The notes under the pieces were generated by a model. The model did no database searches, was not told the DNA's origin, and saw only the letters and a list, made by a program, of their open reading frames with translations. Positions 43,551 through 53,400 of a stretch of 64,000 bases of DNA are shown piece after piece. Both the position numbers and the translations under genes were made by a program. Numbering within the stretch: position 1 is the stretch's first letter; every line of letters begins with the position of its first letter. The stretch is from VFJQ01 sp044226525 (GTDB lineage: Bacteria; Verrucomicrobiota; Verrucomicrobiia; Chthoniobacterales; Chthoniobacteraceae). Where the stretch lies: assembly GCA_044226525.1 (NCBI GenBank), contig JBGAGV010000017.1, positions 62,001 through 126,000 on the forward strand, written 5' to 3'.

Positions 43551-44522
43551 ATGGCTACACCGCGCATTCTTTCCGGCATCAAGCCGACCGGCAACCTGCA
43601 CCTCGGCAATTTTTTTGGCATGATGCAGCCGTCGATCGCATGGCAGGATCGCGGAGAGGCATTTTACTTTATCGCCGACTACCACGCGCTCACCTCGGTG
43701 CACGACCCGAAGGCCCTCCGCGAATACACACGCGGAGTGGCGCGCGATTTCCTCGCCTGCGGACTCGATCCCTCCCGAGCGGTGCTGTGGAAGCAGAGCG
43801 ACACCCCCGAACACACCGAGCTTGCCTGGCTGCTCTCGTGCGTGACGCCCATGCCGATGCTGGAGAATTGCCACGCGTATAAGGATCATCTCGCCCGCGA
43901 GAAAACGCCGTCGCACGCACTCTTCGCCTACCCGGTGCTGATGGCCGCCGATATCCTTATTTACGATTCGAACATCGTGCCCGTGGGACGCGACCAGAAA
44001 CAGCACGTGGAAGTGACGCGCGACGTCGCGGGCGCCTTTAACCGCATCTACGGCGACGTCTTTGTGATTCCCACGCCGAGCATCCTGCCGACCGTCGCGA
44101 CCGTCCCCGGTCTCGACGGGCAGAAGATGAGCAAGAGCTACGGCAACACCATCGAGCTGTTCGAGGAGGAGAAGTCGCTGCGGAAAAAGATTATGAGCAT
44201 CGTGACCGACTCTACGCCGGTCGAAGTGCCGAAAGATCCGGAGAAGTCGAGCATCCTCGGCCTCTACCGGCTCGTGGCGAGCGAAGCCGATGTGGCTCAG
44301 ATGGAGCAGGATTTCCGCAATGGCGGCGTCGGCTACGGCGACCTCAAGAAACGTCTCTTCGGCGCCGTGTGGGAATACTTCGCCCCGATGCGCGCCCGCC
44401 GCGCGGAAATCGACAGCGATCCCGGCACCATCGACCGCGTCCTCGCCGACGGCGCCGCCCGGGCCCGCGCCGTAGTCGAGAAGACGATGAAACGCGTGCG
44501 CGAAGCCGTCGGCCTGCGTTAG
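43551..44522 (+). CDS. trpS: Tryptophanyl-tRNA synthetase
   Basis: The 323-aa class I synthetase charges tRNA-Trp. It has the HIGH-equivalent GNLHLGNFFG near 15-24 within ILSGIKPTG, the DYHALTSVHDP segment, and KMSKS in GQKMSKSYGNTI near 192. ATG 43551 gives the family N-terminus. The length is normal for the bacterial short form. An M50-like gene follows closely on the same strand. Confidence 0.96.
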   Translation: MATPRILSGIKPTGNLHLGNFFGMMQPSIAWQDRGEAFYFIADYHALTSVHDPKALREYTRGVARDFLACGLDPSRAVLWKQSDTPEHTELAWLLSCVTPMPMLENCHAYKDHLAREKTPSHALFAYPVLMAADILIYDSNIVPVGRDQKQHVEVTRDVAGAFNRIYGDVFVIPTPSILPTVATVPGLDGQKMSKSYGNTIELFEEEKSLRKKIMSIVTDSTPVEVPKDPEKSSILGLYRLVASEADVAQMEQDFRNGGVGYGDLKKRLFGAVWEYFAPMRARRAEIDSDPGTIDRVLADGAARARAVVEKTMKRVREAVGLR

Positions 44523-44590
44523 CGAAAACCTCGCTTTCCGTCTTCCCCTCGGCCTGGGAATCGCTACAACCGCTCGCCAAGATTTCCACC

Positions 44591-45397
44591 TTGGCCACCC
44601 GCCGGAAACCGACACCCAAACCTCGCAAACCCAAACATCGCCTGCCGGTGTCGGATGCGCGCGTGCTGCCGGATCTCGCCAGCCATTGGACGCCCTGGCG
44701 CAATAACCTCCTCTCGGTTTTCCTCTTACCAGTCGCCTGGATCTTCACCCTGGCGCTCTTTTCGAGTTTTCATCACGCCGCCACTCATCACGGGTTCTGG
44801 CGCGCGATGGAACTCCAGTGCTTCGGCCTCGGCGCCGTGGCGTGGACATTTATCTTCCTTGCGTCGATGTGGATCTTTGGCGAACCGCGGTTTCTCGGCG
44901 CGTATGTCTTCGGCCACGAGCTCACTCACGCCTTCTGGGCCTGGCTGCTCGGCGGTAAAATCTACGCCTTCAAAGCGACGCGCGACGGCGGTTACGTGGA
45001 GACCGATCGCACCAATTTCTGGATCGCCCTCGCCCCGTATTTTCATCCGCTTTACCCGATCCTCGTCATCGAGATCTATGGAGTGGCGAGCTGGTTTTAC
45101 AACCTGAGCGCCTTTACCCCGCTGCTCTTCGGTCTGCTCGGGCTCACCTGGGCTTTCCACTTCAGCTTCACCCTCTGGATGATCCCGAAAGGCCAGAGCG
45201 ACCTCACCTCTCACGGCACTATCTTCTCGCTGCTGGTGATCTACCTGATGAACGTGATCACCCTCGCCGCGCTGCTCATCTTCGCCGCTCCCGAAGTGAC
45301 CTTCCGTCTCTTCGCTCACGAACTGAAGCAACACACAATCGAGATGGTCTCCTTCACGTTGAACACCTTCGACGCAATGACGAAGCAGGCGCACTGA
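44591..45397 (+). CDS. M50-like membrane metalloprotease
   Basis: From TTG 44591 the 268-aa product has a basic N-terminus, about six membrane helices and a zinc motif HELTH in FGHELTHAFWAWLLGGKI, with a following YGVASWFYNLSAF helix. This is the layout of site-2-type/M50 relatives; the usual third ligand (xDG) is not clear, so activity is uncertain. The start is uncertain: ATG is absent and GTG 44648 is an alternative. It follows trpS by about 70 bases. Confidence 0.75.
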   Translation: MATRRKPTPKPRKPKHRLPVSDARVLPDLASHWTPWRNNLLSVFLLPVAWIFTLALFSSFHHAATHHGFWRAMELQCFGLGAVAWTFIFLASMWIFGEPRFLGAYVFGHELTHAFWAWLLGGKIYAFKATRDGGYVETDRTNFWIALAPYFHPLYPILVIEIYGVASWFYNLSAFTPLLFGLLGLTWAFHFSFTLWMIPKGQSDLTSHGTIFSLLVIYLMNVITLAALLIFAAPEVTFRLFAHELKQHTIEMVSFTLNTFDAMTKQAH

Positions 45398-45451
45398 ACC
45401 GGAGCGCTAGCGCTGCTGCCAATTCAGTGCTTCCGGGGCACCAACCTCCGG

Positions 45452-47452
45452 CTACTGCGGGGGCTGGGGCGCGGGAGCCGGCGGCTGGGTCGGAGCTTCG
45501 CTCGATTTCGGCTTCTCCGGTTCAGCCGGAGCGGGGGCGGGAGCCGGCGGCGGTGGCGGGGTGGTCACAGGCGGCGTGGCAGCGCCGGGCTTGGCGGGCG
45601 CGGGCACGGCGCCGGAGGCCGGAACGGGCGTCGGAGCCACGGTGGTCGGCTTGTCGAGCAATGCCGTGCCGAAGGCTTCGAAGTCCGGCTTGGCGATCAG
45701 GAAAACACCGGCGATCCCATCCGCAGTCGCATAACGCATTTCATCGGGACTCGCCCCGCCTATCGTGAACTTGCCGGTCGTGCCATCGGCGGTCTTGAAG
45801 GTCACGACGGCGTTCGGCTTCTCGAAGCCATACTCCGGCGTAACCGGGCCCACCCAGCGCACCGCATGCAGCGAGGCTAGCGTATTCACGAGGCTCTGCA
45901 CGTTCACGGTGTCCACCTTGTCGTCACCCTTCGCGAGCTTCCAGTTCTTGTCCTTGTCGCGGGTGAAGCTCAGCAGCGTCGGCTGCGCTTCGCGGACGAT
46001 TTCAAACGACGCGATGTCCTCGGCCTTGTGCTTGTAAATCTCCAGCGGCTGAAGCTGGACCGGGTCGTTGACGATGGAATCGAGGATCGTCTTGGAAGTC
46101 GAAAGCACGAACGGTTCGTCATCGAGCTTCGCATACACTTCGGACTCGTTCACCTTACCGAAAAGCACCGCCACGATCGGCTTTTCACCCGCTTTCGTCT
46201 CGGCGGTGTTCTCGCTCGAGAAAGCGCTCAGCGTCACTTTCACCGCCGGCGTGTCGAGACCGTATTTCGGCAACTCCGTCGCCACGTCGGCCACGAAATT
46301 CGTCACGGTGGCGGCGGCAAGATCGCCCAGCAACCGGGTGACGACCGAGCTGTTGATCTCGATGTCCTTGTCGGCCTTGCGCACCCAGCCCGCGGTGCCG
46401 TTGCGCGCGAGCACGAGCTTGTCCTTGCCCGCGGGCTCGATGGTGATGCGATCAACGAGGTCGCTGTTGAACTGCACGAGCTTTTTGTCGCGCAGATCGT
46501 TCGGGCGAACCGTCAGCAGCGTCTCGATGGTCTTCGGCAGCAACACGACGGCGTCGCGCGAGGAAAGCCGCGCATAGACTTTCTCCTTCTCCTTCTCGTC
46601 CTTGGGATTGCCTCCGATCGTGATGACCTGCGGCTGATCCTGTCCTTCCACCGTCAGCGTTACCGTGCCGCGCGGCTGTTCGAGACCATATTCGCCGAGC
46701 TTCGAGGTATCCGCCACGAACGATTCCACGCGCGCGGTGAGCGCCTGCGAGATGGTATCGCCAATCTTCGAGTCGTCGCCGCGGGCCTTCAGCGGGCGCA
46801 CGAGCGACCAATGATCGTTGGTCTTCTCGACTTCGATCTCGCCAATCGGCAGCTTGATGACCGCTTTCTTAATCTGCCCAAGGCTGAGGTCGCTCAGTTT
46901 GCGGTCGCGGAATTCATCGACCTTCTTCGAAATCTCGCTACGCAGGCTGCTGGCAATGACCTTCACGGACTTCGCGCCATCGAGCATCGCATAGACGCGG
47001 TTTTCGATCGCGGTATCCTTGCCGATGAGCAACTGCACCGGCTTCCCATCGACCGTCAGGGTCATCTTGGTCGCCGGATCGGACAGGCCATAGTCCTTGA
47101 GCTGATCGCGCGAAACGCCTTTGCCGTCGTTGTCGATGGTGGACTCGCTGCGGAGCAACTCGATGCTCGTGAGCAACGAACTCATGGCGCCGGAATCGGC
47201 GCGATCTTTCACCGGGGCTTCCACTTTCCAGTTCGCCCCGTCGCGCTTGAGATCGATCTTCGTTTCCGGCGTTTTGATGGCGATGGCCGTGATCTTGTCG
47301 CGGTCGATGACCCGGTTGTGTTCATCGACAAACACGCGGTCCTTGTTGTCCTGGGATTCCTTGGTGGTCGGAATCTTACGATCGACAAACCACAGGTAGG
47401 CGCCGATCGCGACGGCCACGACGAACAGCAGAAAGGTATTTTTGAACTTCAT
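45452..47452 (-). CDS. DUF4340 protein of a Gld-type ABC cluster
   Basis: The 666-aa product has one N-terminal membrane helix (about 5-22) and repeated DUF4340-type beta units (for example YGLSDPATKMTLTVDGKPVQ, YGLEQPRGTVTLTVEGQDQP, YGFEKPNAVVTFKTADG), each ending near a paired Lys/Asp loop. A Pro/Ala-rich tail follows from about 590. It is the last gene of the GldA-GldF-GldG operon and is probably a periplasmic partner of the transporter. DUF4340 has no proven biochemical role. Confidence 0.9.
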   Translation of the reverse strand: MKFKNTFLLFVVAVAIGAYLWFVDRKIPTTKESQDNKDRVFVDEHNRVIDRDKITAIAIKTPETKIDLKRDGANWKVEAPVKDRADSGAMSSLLTSIELLRSESTIDNDGKGVSRDQLKDYGLSDPATKMTLTVDGKPVQLLIGKDTAIENRVYAMLDGAKSVKVIASSLRSEISKKVDEFRDRKLSDLSLGQIKKAVIKLPIGEIEVEKTNDHWSLVRPLKARGDDSKIGDTISQALTARVESFVADTSKLGEYGLEQPRGTVTLTVEGQDQPQVITIGGNPKDEKEKEKVYARLSSRDAVVLLPKTIETLLTVRPNDLRDKKLVQFNSDLVDRITIEPAGKDKLVLARNGTAGWVRKADKDIEINSSVVTRLLGDLAAATVTNFVADVATELPKYGLDTPAVKVTLSAFSSENTAETKAGEKPIVAVLFGKVNESEVYAKLDDEPFVLSTSKTILDSIVNDPVQLQPLEIYKHKAEDIASFEIVREAQPTLLSFTRDKDKNWKLAKGDDKVDTVNVQSLVNTLASLHAVRWVGPVTPEYGFEKPNAVVTFKTADGTTGKFTIGGASPDEMRYATADGIAGVFLIAKPDFEAFGTALLDKPTTVAPTPVPASGAVPAPAKPGAATPPVTTPPPPPAPAPAPAEPEKPKSSEAPTQPPAPAPQPPQ

Positions 47453-47473
47453 GGCAGAGAAAGGTTCGAAAGT

Positions 47474-49039
47474 TTAGCGACGGCGCTGGATCCAAGAGAG
47501 CAGGCCGAAGACCGCTACGACTCCGGGCAGACCGAGCACCACGGCATAAGCCAGATTGCGCAGTTTCTTCTCATCCAGCGTGAGTGAAACGAGTTTCTTC
47601 TCCTTCGGCGGAATGCCGACCCCTGCGCCCTGCTCACGGTTGAGCAGCCAGTTCACGGCGTTGAGGCCAAACTCAAGGCCCATATCGAACTGCTGCAGGC
47701 CGCCATCGGTGAGGAAACCGGAGTTGCCCACCACGACCATGCGCGCGGTGTCCATCTTCACGCCCTGCATGGCGCCCTTTTCCAGGGCCACGGCCGTGAC
47801 GAATGGACCTTCACGCTCCCGAGCCGGATCGCGAGACGGAATGGCGGGACCAGCCGCACTGTCGAGTTCCGCCCAGAATTCTTTCCCCACGCCGGCGAGG
47901 TCGGTGAATTGAATCTGATCCGTCGTCCCCTTGGTGCGATCGACTTCAACGAACGTCGTCGGGCCGAAGAAGAAGGCGTTCTCTCCGGCAAGATCCCGCG
48001 TCACGCTGCCGCCGCCAGCGGTGAAGAGACCTTCGGCGGAAGCCGTGATGCGATTTTCCCGCGTCCCGTTGGCCAGATTCATCACGGTCACATTGCGCAT
48101 GAGCCGGCCATCGCCCACCCGGACGCCGATTTTGTTCAACCAGTCGGTGAAACGTGGCATCTTCGCCGGGCCATTGAGCGCCACGAGGATGCGGCCTTTG
48201 TTCTGCCAGTAATTGTTCAGCAGCTCGATCTCACGATCGGAGAAGTCCTGCCGCGGCCCAAAGATCGCCAGCGCGGTGGCATCTTCCGGCACACGCTCGA
48301 CGTCGAGCAGTTTCACCACCTCGAACTTGATGTTCGAGCGCTTAAGGTAGTCGGCAAATACTGTCGCATCCTCCGGCTTGTCGGGACGCTCGGCGGTCTT
48401 CACATCCACTTCGCCGTGACCGGTGGTGAGATACAGCTTCTGCGGCTTGCCTTCGACCAATTCGAGCAACGCGGAAGTAAGGGCGGATTCCCCCTTGAAC
48501 GCCTTCACGGTCGGCGCCTGGGGCTGGAACGGATTCATCTGTTGATCCATCTCCACCATCTGGTCCGCATTCACGAACTTCGACTTCTCGTCGTAATCGA
48601 GCACCACGATATTTTCCTCGCCGCTGAATTTGTATTTCTCCGCCAGCTCCTTGGCGCGACCAAGATTGCGATAGGGGTCCACGGTCTCGACCGTCACCTT
48701 CCCCTTGGAGGCATATTGATACTCCTTGAGCAGCGCCATCACGTCGGGAGAGATCTGCCCCGCCGCGCCGGCGCCGGAGAAATAAACAATCGCCTTCACC
48801 GGCTTTTGCAGGCCGCTGAGGAGGTTTTTCGTCTGCGAGCTGAGCGCGAACTTCTGGTCGCGCGTGAAGTCCCAGCGCACGAACCGGCGGAAGCTCACGT
48901 AATTGATCATCGCGATAATCGCGATGAAGATGACTGTCTGGATGATGACGTTCACCCCGATGGCAAAACGCTTGCCCGTGCTCATGCTCGAACCGGTCGA
49001 GTGCGGGGCTGCTGGCGTGGATTCGATTTCGTCGGCCAT
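47474..49039 (-). CDS. GldG-like ABC transporter auxiliary protein
   Basis: The 521-aa protein has an N-terminal helix (about 27-47), a periplasmic domain with the GldG fold (FALSSQTKNLLSGLQKPVKA, KLYLTTGHGEVDV, then ALNGPAKMPRFTDWLNKIGV) and a C-terminal helix (about 497-517). It follows the permease by 39 bases and precedes DUF4340 by 21. In gliding bacteroidetes GldG works with GldA/GldF; in other phyla the set is of unknown substrate. Confidence 0.88.
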   Translation of the reverse strand: MADEIESTPAAPHSTGSSMSTGKRFAIGVNVIIQTVIFIAIIAMINYVSFRRFVRWDFTRDQKFALSSQTKNLLSGLQKPVKAIVYFSGAGAAGQISPDVMALLKEYQYASKGKVTVETVDPYRNLGRAKELAEKYKFSGEENIVVLDYDEKSKFVNADQMVEMDQQMNPFQPQAPTVKAFKGESALTSALLELVEGKPQKLYLTTGHGEVDVKTAERPDKPEDATVFADYLKRSNIKFEVVKLLDVERVPEDATALAIFGPRQDFSDREIELLNNYWQNKGRILVALNGPAKMPRFTDWLNKIGVRVGDGRLMRNVTVMNLANGTRENRITASAEGLFTAGGGSVTRDLAGENAFFFGPTTFVEVDRTKGTTDQIQFTDLAGVGKEFWAELDSAAGPAIPSRDPAREREGPFVTAVALEKGAMQGVKMDTARMVVVGNSGFLTDGGLQQFDMGLEFGLNAVNWLLNREQGAGVGIPPKEKKLVSLTLDEKKLRNLAYAVVLGLPGVVAVFGLLSWIQRRR

Positions 49040-49078
49040 AGATAAAGGAAAGTTAGGGAAAAAAGGGTGGTGGCGGGA

Positions 49079-49834
49079 TCAGGCCTTCCACTTACGGCGC
49101 TGGAACGACTGAAACGTCAGCACCAGCAGCAGTGCCGTCGCGCTGACATACCAGACGATCTGCCGTGAATCGATCATGCCCTTGGCAAACTCGCGCATGT
49201 GCTCGGCCGCGGAGAAGTAGCGGAAAAACTCCAGTGTATTCGGGTCGGTGATGCGCATGATCTCCGGCAGGAATGGCAGGAAGAACCACACGAAAATCAC
49301 GCACGAGGAAATGATGGCCGCATTGATCTGCTCCCGCACGAGCGATGAGGCAAAGCAGCCCAGCGCCGTGAAGAACATGCCCATGAGCAGCAGCAGCAGA
49401 TAGGTGCCGCCGTAAGCGCCGACCGCATTCGCCGCCTGGCGTTCCGTGATCCACTGGAAGATGCCGAAGTGAATGAACGTCGGCGCCCAGAGCACGATGT
49501 AGAAAAGCAGCGCGCCGAAATATTTCGACAGCACCACCTGCCAGTCCGTGACCGGCGCCGTGGTCAGCGTTTCGATCGTGCCCTGCCGGTATTCCTCCGA
49601 AAAAGCCCGCATCGTGATGAGCGGGAAGGTGAGGATGAACACGATCCAGAACGGCACCATGTTGAACGAAAGTTCCACGATGGTGACTTCCGCCGGCTGC
49701 CCGTTGAGCAGCAGCACGCCGAGGTAGAAATTGAACCCGGCGACCATCAGCAGGAAGAACATCACCACGTAGGCGATGGGCTGGTAAAAGTAGGAACGAA
49801 TCTCGCGATTGAGGAGAGTGAGGAGCGTTCGCAT
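49079..49834 (-). CDS. ABC transporter permease (GldF-like)
   Basis: The 251-aa product has about six membrane helices with the ABC-2 pattern: a first helix YQPIAYVVMFFLLMVAGFNF, then IVELSFNMVPFWIVFILTFP, and LTMRAFSEEYRQGTIETLTTAP, the conserved cytoplasmic loop of this permease type. It lies between the ATPase and GldG genes. Confidence 0.9.
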   Translation of the reverse strand: MRTLLTLLNREIRSYFYQPIAYVVMFFLLMVAGFNFYLGVLLLNGQPAEVTIVELSFNMVPFWIVFILTFPLITMRAFSEEYRQGTIETLTTAPVTDWQVVLSKYFGALLFYIVLWAPTFIHFGIFQWITERQAANAVGAYGGTYLLLLLMGMFFTALGCFASSLVREQINAAIISSCVIFVWFFLPFLPEIMRITDPNTLEFFRYFSAAEHMREFAKGMIDSRQIVWYVSATALLLVLTFQSFQRRKWKA

Positions 49835-49935
49835 GATGGAGTGAGTGGTGTTTGGGAAAAGGGCTGAGTGGCGGTCTTACTCTTTGTCCTGCGGCTGCTT
49901 CGATCCAATGACGAGCACGAGCAGGAAGACGGGCG

Positions 49936-50868
49936 CTAGCTGTCGGCCTGGGTGAGTTCGACGAAAACGTCTTCGAGCGTGGCGCGCCGCCGCTGGAGTT
50001 CGCGCACCGGCCAGTGATTTTCCATCGCCAGCCGCATCACGTCTTCGCTCGGGTCGGCATTGGCATCGAGCCGCAGGCGGAAAATGGAATATTCCCCGTC
50101 GCGCTCGACCTCCACGCCTTTCACGCCCGGCAGATTCGCCAGCTTTTCCGCCGCGGGATCTTCGCCGACGTTCGCCTCGAGTTTCATTGCTCCCGCCGCG
50201 CGATGATTTCGCAGCAGATTCTCCGCGGTATCGGAAGCGCGGATCTGGCCCTTGTGAATCACAATCACGCGCGAGCAGGTCAGCTCGACTTCTGAAAGGA
50301 TGTGCGTGGAAATCAGCACCGTGCGCTTTTCCGCCAGGTTCCGGATCAGGTCGCGCATGTGCCGCACCTGGTTGGGATCGAGACCGATAGTCGGCTCGTC
50401 GAGGATCAGCAAATCCGGGTCGTGCACCAGCGCATCCGCGATGCCCACACGCTGCCGCTGCCCTTTGGAAAGCGTCCCGATGATTGCCCGCTGCTTCTCG
50501 CGCAGCTCGCACAGCTCGATCACGTCCCCCACCCGCTCGCGCACCTTCGAGCCCGGCACGCCCTTGAGCGCGGCGCGATACGACAGGTATTCGTTCACGC
50601 GCATGTCGTGGTAGAGCGGCGTATTCTCCGGCAGGTAACCGAGGTGCTGCCGCGCCTGAAGGCTCTGCTCGAACACATCGAACCCGGCCACGCTCGCGCG
50701 GCCCGAAGTCGCCGGCAGATATCCGGTCAGGATGCGCATCGTGGTGCTCTTGCCGGCGCCGTTCGGCCCGAGAAACCCGACGATTTCACCTTGCTCGACC
50801 TCAAAACTGATGTGGTTGATCGCGGTGAACCCGGCGTAGCGCTTGGTGAGGTTTTCGACTTTGATCAT
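49936..50868 (-). CDS. ABC transporter ATP-binding protein (GldA-like)
   Basis: The 310-aa protein has Walker A GPNGAGKSTT near 36-45, signature LSKGQRQRVG, Walker B DLLILDEPTIGLDPNQ and the His switch ISTHIL. The C-terminal 80 residues are the GldA-type extension. It is the first gene of the four-gene operon. The start MIKVENLTKRYAGF is standard. Confidence 0.93.
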   Translation of the reverse strand: MIKVENLTKRYAGFTAINHISFEVEQGEIVGFLGPNGAGKSTTMRILTGYLPATSGRASVAGFDVFEQSLQARQHLGYLPENTPLYHDMRVNEYLSYRAALKGVPGSKVRERVGDVIELCELREKQRAIIGTLSKGQRQRVGIADALVHDPDLLILDEPTIGLDPNQVRHMRDLIRNLAEKRTVLISTHILSEVELTCSRVIVIHKGQIRASDTAENLLRNHRAAGAMKLEANVGEDPAAEKLANLPGVKGVEVERDGEYSIFRLRLDANADPSEDVMRLAMENHWPVRELQRRRATLEDVFVELTQADS

Positions 50869-51022
50869 TGGGGCTTTATTTGAAAAGGGGGCTGTGGTTT
50901 AGCGAGGCAGCGAAGGGCTGGCAAGTTACACGTTTGTAAGCGCGCGACTCTGGCCCCTGCGATCCCCACGACTTGGGAGTTGGCGGGAATCGGTCGACTC
51001 GCGAAGGTTCACGTCCCGCTGC

Positions 51023-52390
51023 ATGAAATTCCTTCCGCTTCTTCTCCTCATTCTCACCGGCCTCGTGCGCGCGGCGCAGCCGAATTTTGTCGTCTTCCTC
51101 ACCGACGATCTCGGCTGCACCGACCTCGCGTGCTACGGCTCCAAATTTTACGAGACGCCTAACCTCGACCGGCTCGCGAAGGACGGGATGAAGCTGACAC
51201 AATGCTACTCGGCCTGCACCGTGTGCTCTCCCACCCGCGCCGCGATGATGACCGGCAAGTGGCCTGCGGAGCTTCACCTCACCGACTGGATCGCCGGGCA
51301 CAATCGCCCCTTCGCGAAGCTCAAGATTCCCGACTGGCGCATGGAACTCGACCTCGGCGAGAAAACCATCGCTGAGGCACTGCACGAGCGCGGCTACGTC
51401 TCGGGCCATTTCGGCAAGTGGCACCTCGAACACACCGCGAAGGAACACGGCTTCGACGTGACCGTGGGCGACAACGGCAAAGGCTCCCCGACGAGCTATC
51501 TGCCGCCTTACAAAAACCCGAGCCTCCCCGATGGCCCTCCCGGCGAAGAACTCACCGCACGCCTGACCAGCGAGGCCCAAAAATTCATCGAACAGAACAA
51601 GGCGAAACCGTTCTATCTCTACTTCGCTCCTTATGCGGTGCACACCCCGCTCGGCGGCAAACCGGACGTCATCGAGAAATACAAGGCCAAGGTCGATCCG
51701 AACTCGCCTCAGCACACTCCCGCTTACGCCGCCATGGTGCAGGCCGTCGATGACAGCGTCGGCGCCCTCCGCGCCAAGCTCGACGCGCTCGGCTTGAGCG
51801 AAAACACCGTTTTTATCTTCACCAGCGACAATGGCGGCCTGGAGCTGAATCAGGTCACCTACAACTACGGCGTGCGCGCCGGCAAAGGCAGCGCTTATGA
51901 AGGCGGCACCCGCGTAGTCGGTCTCGTCCGCTGGCCCGGCGTTACGAAGCCCGGCACCACCAGCGCCACCCCGGTCATCACCCTCGACTGGCCCACGACC
52001 ATCGCCGCCACCGCTGGCGCCACCCTGCCCGCCCATGGCGTCGATGTCCGCCCGCTCCTGCGCGGCGAAAACATTCCGGCGCGCCCGCTCTTCTGGCATT
52101 ACCCGCACTATCATCCCGGTGGCGCGACGCCTTACTCCGCCATGCGCGAAGGGGACTGGCGCCTCGTCCATTTCTACGAAGACGACAAGATGGAACTCTA
52201 CAACCTCGCGGCTGATCCCGAGGAGAAGCAGGACCTCGCCGCCGCCCAGCCCGACCGCGTCAAAACCATGCGTGCCGCTCTCGACCAGTGGCGGAAGGAC
52301 ACCACCGCTCAGGCTCCCACCCCCAATCCCAACTACGACCCAACCAAAAACGCCGCCCCCAAACGAAAGGGCAAAAACGCCGAGCAATAG
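51023..52390 (+). CDS. Secreted type I sulfatase
   Basis: The 455-aa enzyme hydrolyses a sulfate ester in the periplasm or outside. It has a signal peptide (about 1-18), FLTDDLGCTDLACYGS with metal-binding Asp28/Asp29, and the sulfatase signature CSPTR at 68-72, whose Cys68 is the formylglycine precursor. GHFGKWHLE and the late FTSDNGG complete the site. Activation needs a functional FGE, which is not among the genes here. It is probably an arylsulfatase-A-like exosulfatase for sulfated polysaccharide. Confidence 0.94.
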   Translation: MKFLPLLLLILTGLVRAAQPNFVVFLTDDLGCTDLACYGSKFYETPNLDRLAKDGMKLTQCYSACTVCSPTRAAMMTGKWPAELHLTDWIAGHNRPFAKLKIPDWRMELDLGEKTIAEALHERGYVSGHFGKWHLEHTAKEHGFDVTVGDNGKGSPTSYLPPYKNPSLPDGPPGEELTARLTSEAQKFIEQNKAKPFYLYFAPYAVHTPLGGKPDVIEKYKAKVDPNSPQHTPAYAAMVQAVDDSVGALRAKLDALGLSENTVFIFTSDNGGLELNQVTYNYGVRAGKGSAYEGGTRVVGLVRWPGVTKPGTTSATPVITLDWPTTIAATAGATLPAHGVDVRPLLRGENIPARPLFWHYPHYHPGGATPYSAMREGDWRLVHFYEDDKMELYNLAADPEEKQDLAAAQPDRVKTMRAALDQWRKDTTAQAPTPNPNYDPTKNAAPKRKGKNAEQ

Positions 52391-52400
52391 CCACCCCGTT

Positions 52401-52420
52401 GGTGTCCAGCCTTTAGGCTG
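52401..52420 (+). repeat. GGTGTCCAGCCTTTAGGCTG repeat, copy 4
   Basis: A single copy just after the sulfatase stop, one base different from the copies near 37-38 kb, about 14 kb away. It supports a dispersed intergenic family. Confidence 0.75.
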
Positions 52421-52469
52421 CCTCTCCGCCCCCGGCTCCCGCTCCAGCGCCCTTCTTCCCCACACCGCC

Positions 52470-52494
52470 AGCCGGGGTCACTGCCCCCGGCTGC
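52470..52494. repeat. AGCCGGGGTCACTGCCCCCGGCT palindrome
   Basis: AGCCGGGG and CCCCCGGCT pair around TCACTG. It lies between the convergent sulfatase and TIM-barrel genes. A close relative (GGCCGGAGTCCCTGCCCCC) is at 54217-54240 after the pseudopilin gene. Confidence 0.65.
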
Positions 52495-52511
52495 CGGCGC
52501 GGAGGCCAACG

Positions 52512-53357
52512 TTACTTCAGCGTTTCGAGATACTTCAGGCTCACCGGAATCTGCTCCAGCACGGTGGGCGATTCGTCTTCGATGAAGTAATGCTTCACGC
52601 CCACCTTGGCGGCGGTGCGGAGCACTTCGGGCCAGTTCACCTGGCCGGTGCCGATGGCCACGTCGTTGGTAAGATCGGTGTGCCCGGTATAGACGCCGGT
52701 GCGCACGCCTTTGCGCAGATCCTTGAGGTGCATAAGCTGCCAGCGGGTGGGATATTTTTCCAGCAGCTTGGCGGGATCGACGCCGGGCAGGAAGACCCAC
52801 AGCACGTCCATCTCGAAGTTCACAAACTCCGGCTTCGTCGCCGCCACGAGGCGGTCGAAATACGTCTCGGTCGAGCCCTCGGCCACCGGGCGGAATTCAA
52901 AACCGTGCGTGTGATAGCAGAAGCTGATGCCGGCCTTCTTGAATGCTTCCCCCGCGCGATTGAACACCTCGGCCGCTTTCTTCACCGAGGCATCGTCGAA
53001 GTTCCCGACCTGATGATCGATCCACGGGCAGACCGCATACTTCACCCCGAGCGCCTGTGCGTCCTTCACACACTGATCGAGATTTTCGGCGAGCGGCTTG
53101 AAAGAGAAGTGCGTGCTCACGGCCACCATGCCACGCTCTTTCAGCATCTCCGCGAGCTTGTCCGGCGGGGCCTGCACGAAACCGCCCGCTTCCACTTCCT
53201 TGAACCCGAACGCCTTCGCGCGGTCGAGCGCGCCGGGCAGATCGGTCTTCATCGTCTCGCGCAGGCTGTAGAGTTGGAGGCCGGCGGAACCGGCGAAATC
53301 ACCGGCAAAAACCGGCATGGCGAGAGCGAACAGGAGGAGGGCGCGGGAGAAGTTCAT
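52512..53357 (-). CDS. Secreted sugar-phosphate isomerase/epimerase-like TIM barrel
   Basis: The 281-aa product has a signal peptide (about 1-19, ending PVFAG), then an AP-endonuclease-2/xylose-isomerase TIM-barrel domain: GLQLYSLRETM, VSTHFSFKPLAENL, CYHTHGFEF with metal-binding residues, VNFEMDVLWV, and HLKDLRKG. Exported members occur in this phylum beside sulfatases and other polysaccharide enzymes. The exact reaction is unknown. It converges with the sulfatase gene. Confidence 0.87.
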   Translation of the reverse strand: MNFSRALLLFALAMPVFAGDFAGSAGLQLYSLRETMKTDLPGALDRAKAFGFKEVEAGGFVQAPPDKLAEMLKERGMVAVSTHFSFKPLAENLDQCVKDAQALGVKYAVCPWIDHQVGNFDDASVKKAAEVFNRAGEAFKKAGISFCYHTHGFEFRPVAEGSTETYFDRLVAATKPEFVNFEMDVLWVFLPGVDPAKLLEKYPTRWQLMHLKDLRKGVRTGVYTGHTDLTNDVAIGTGQVNWPEVLRTAAKVGVKHYFIEDESPTVLEQIPVSLKYLETLK

Positions 53358-53400
53358 GCGGCACGCATAGCGAGCGCGCGGCGGGAAGTCCACCGCGCAT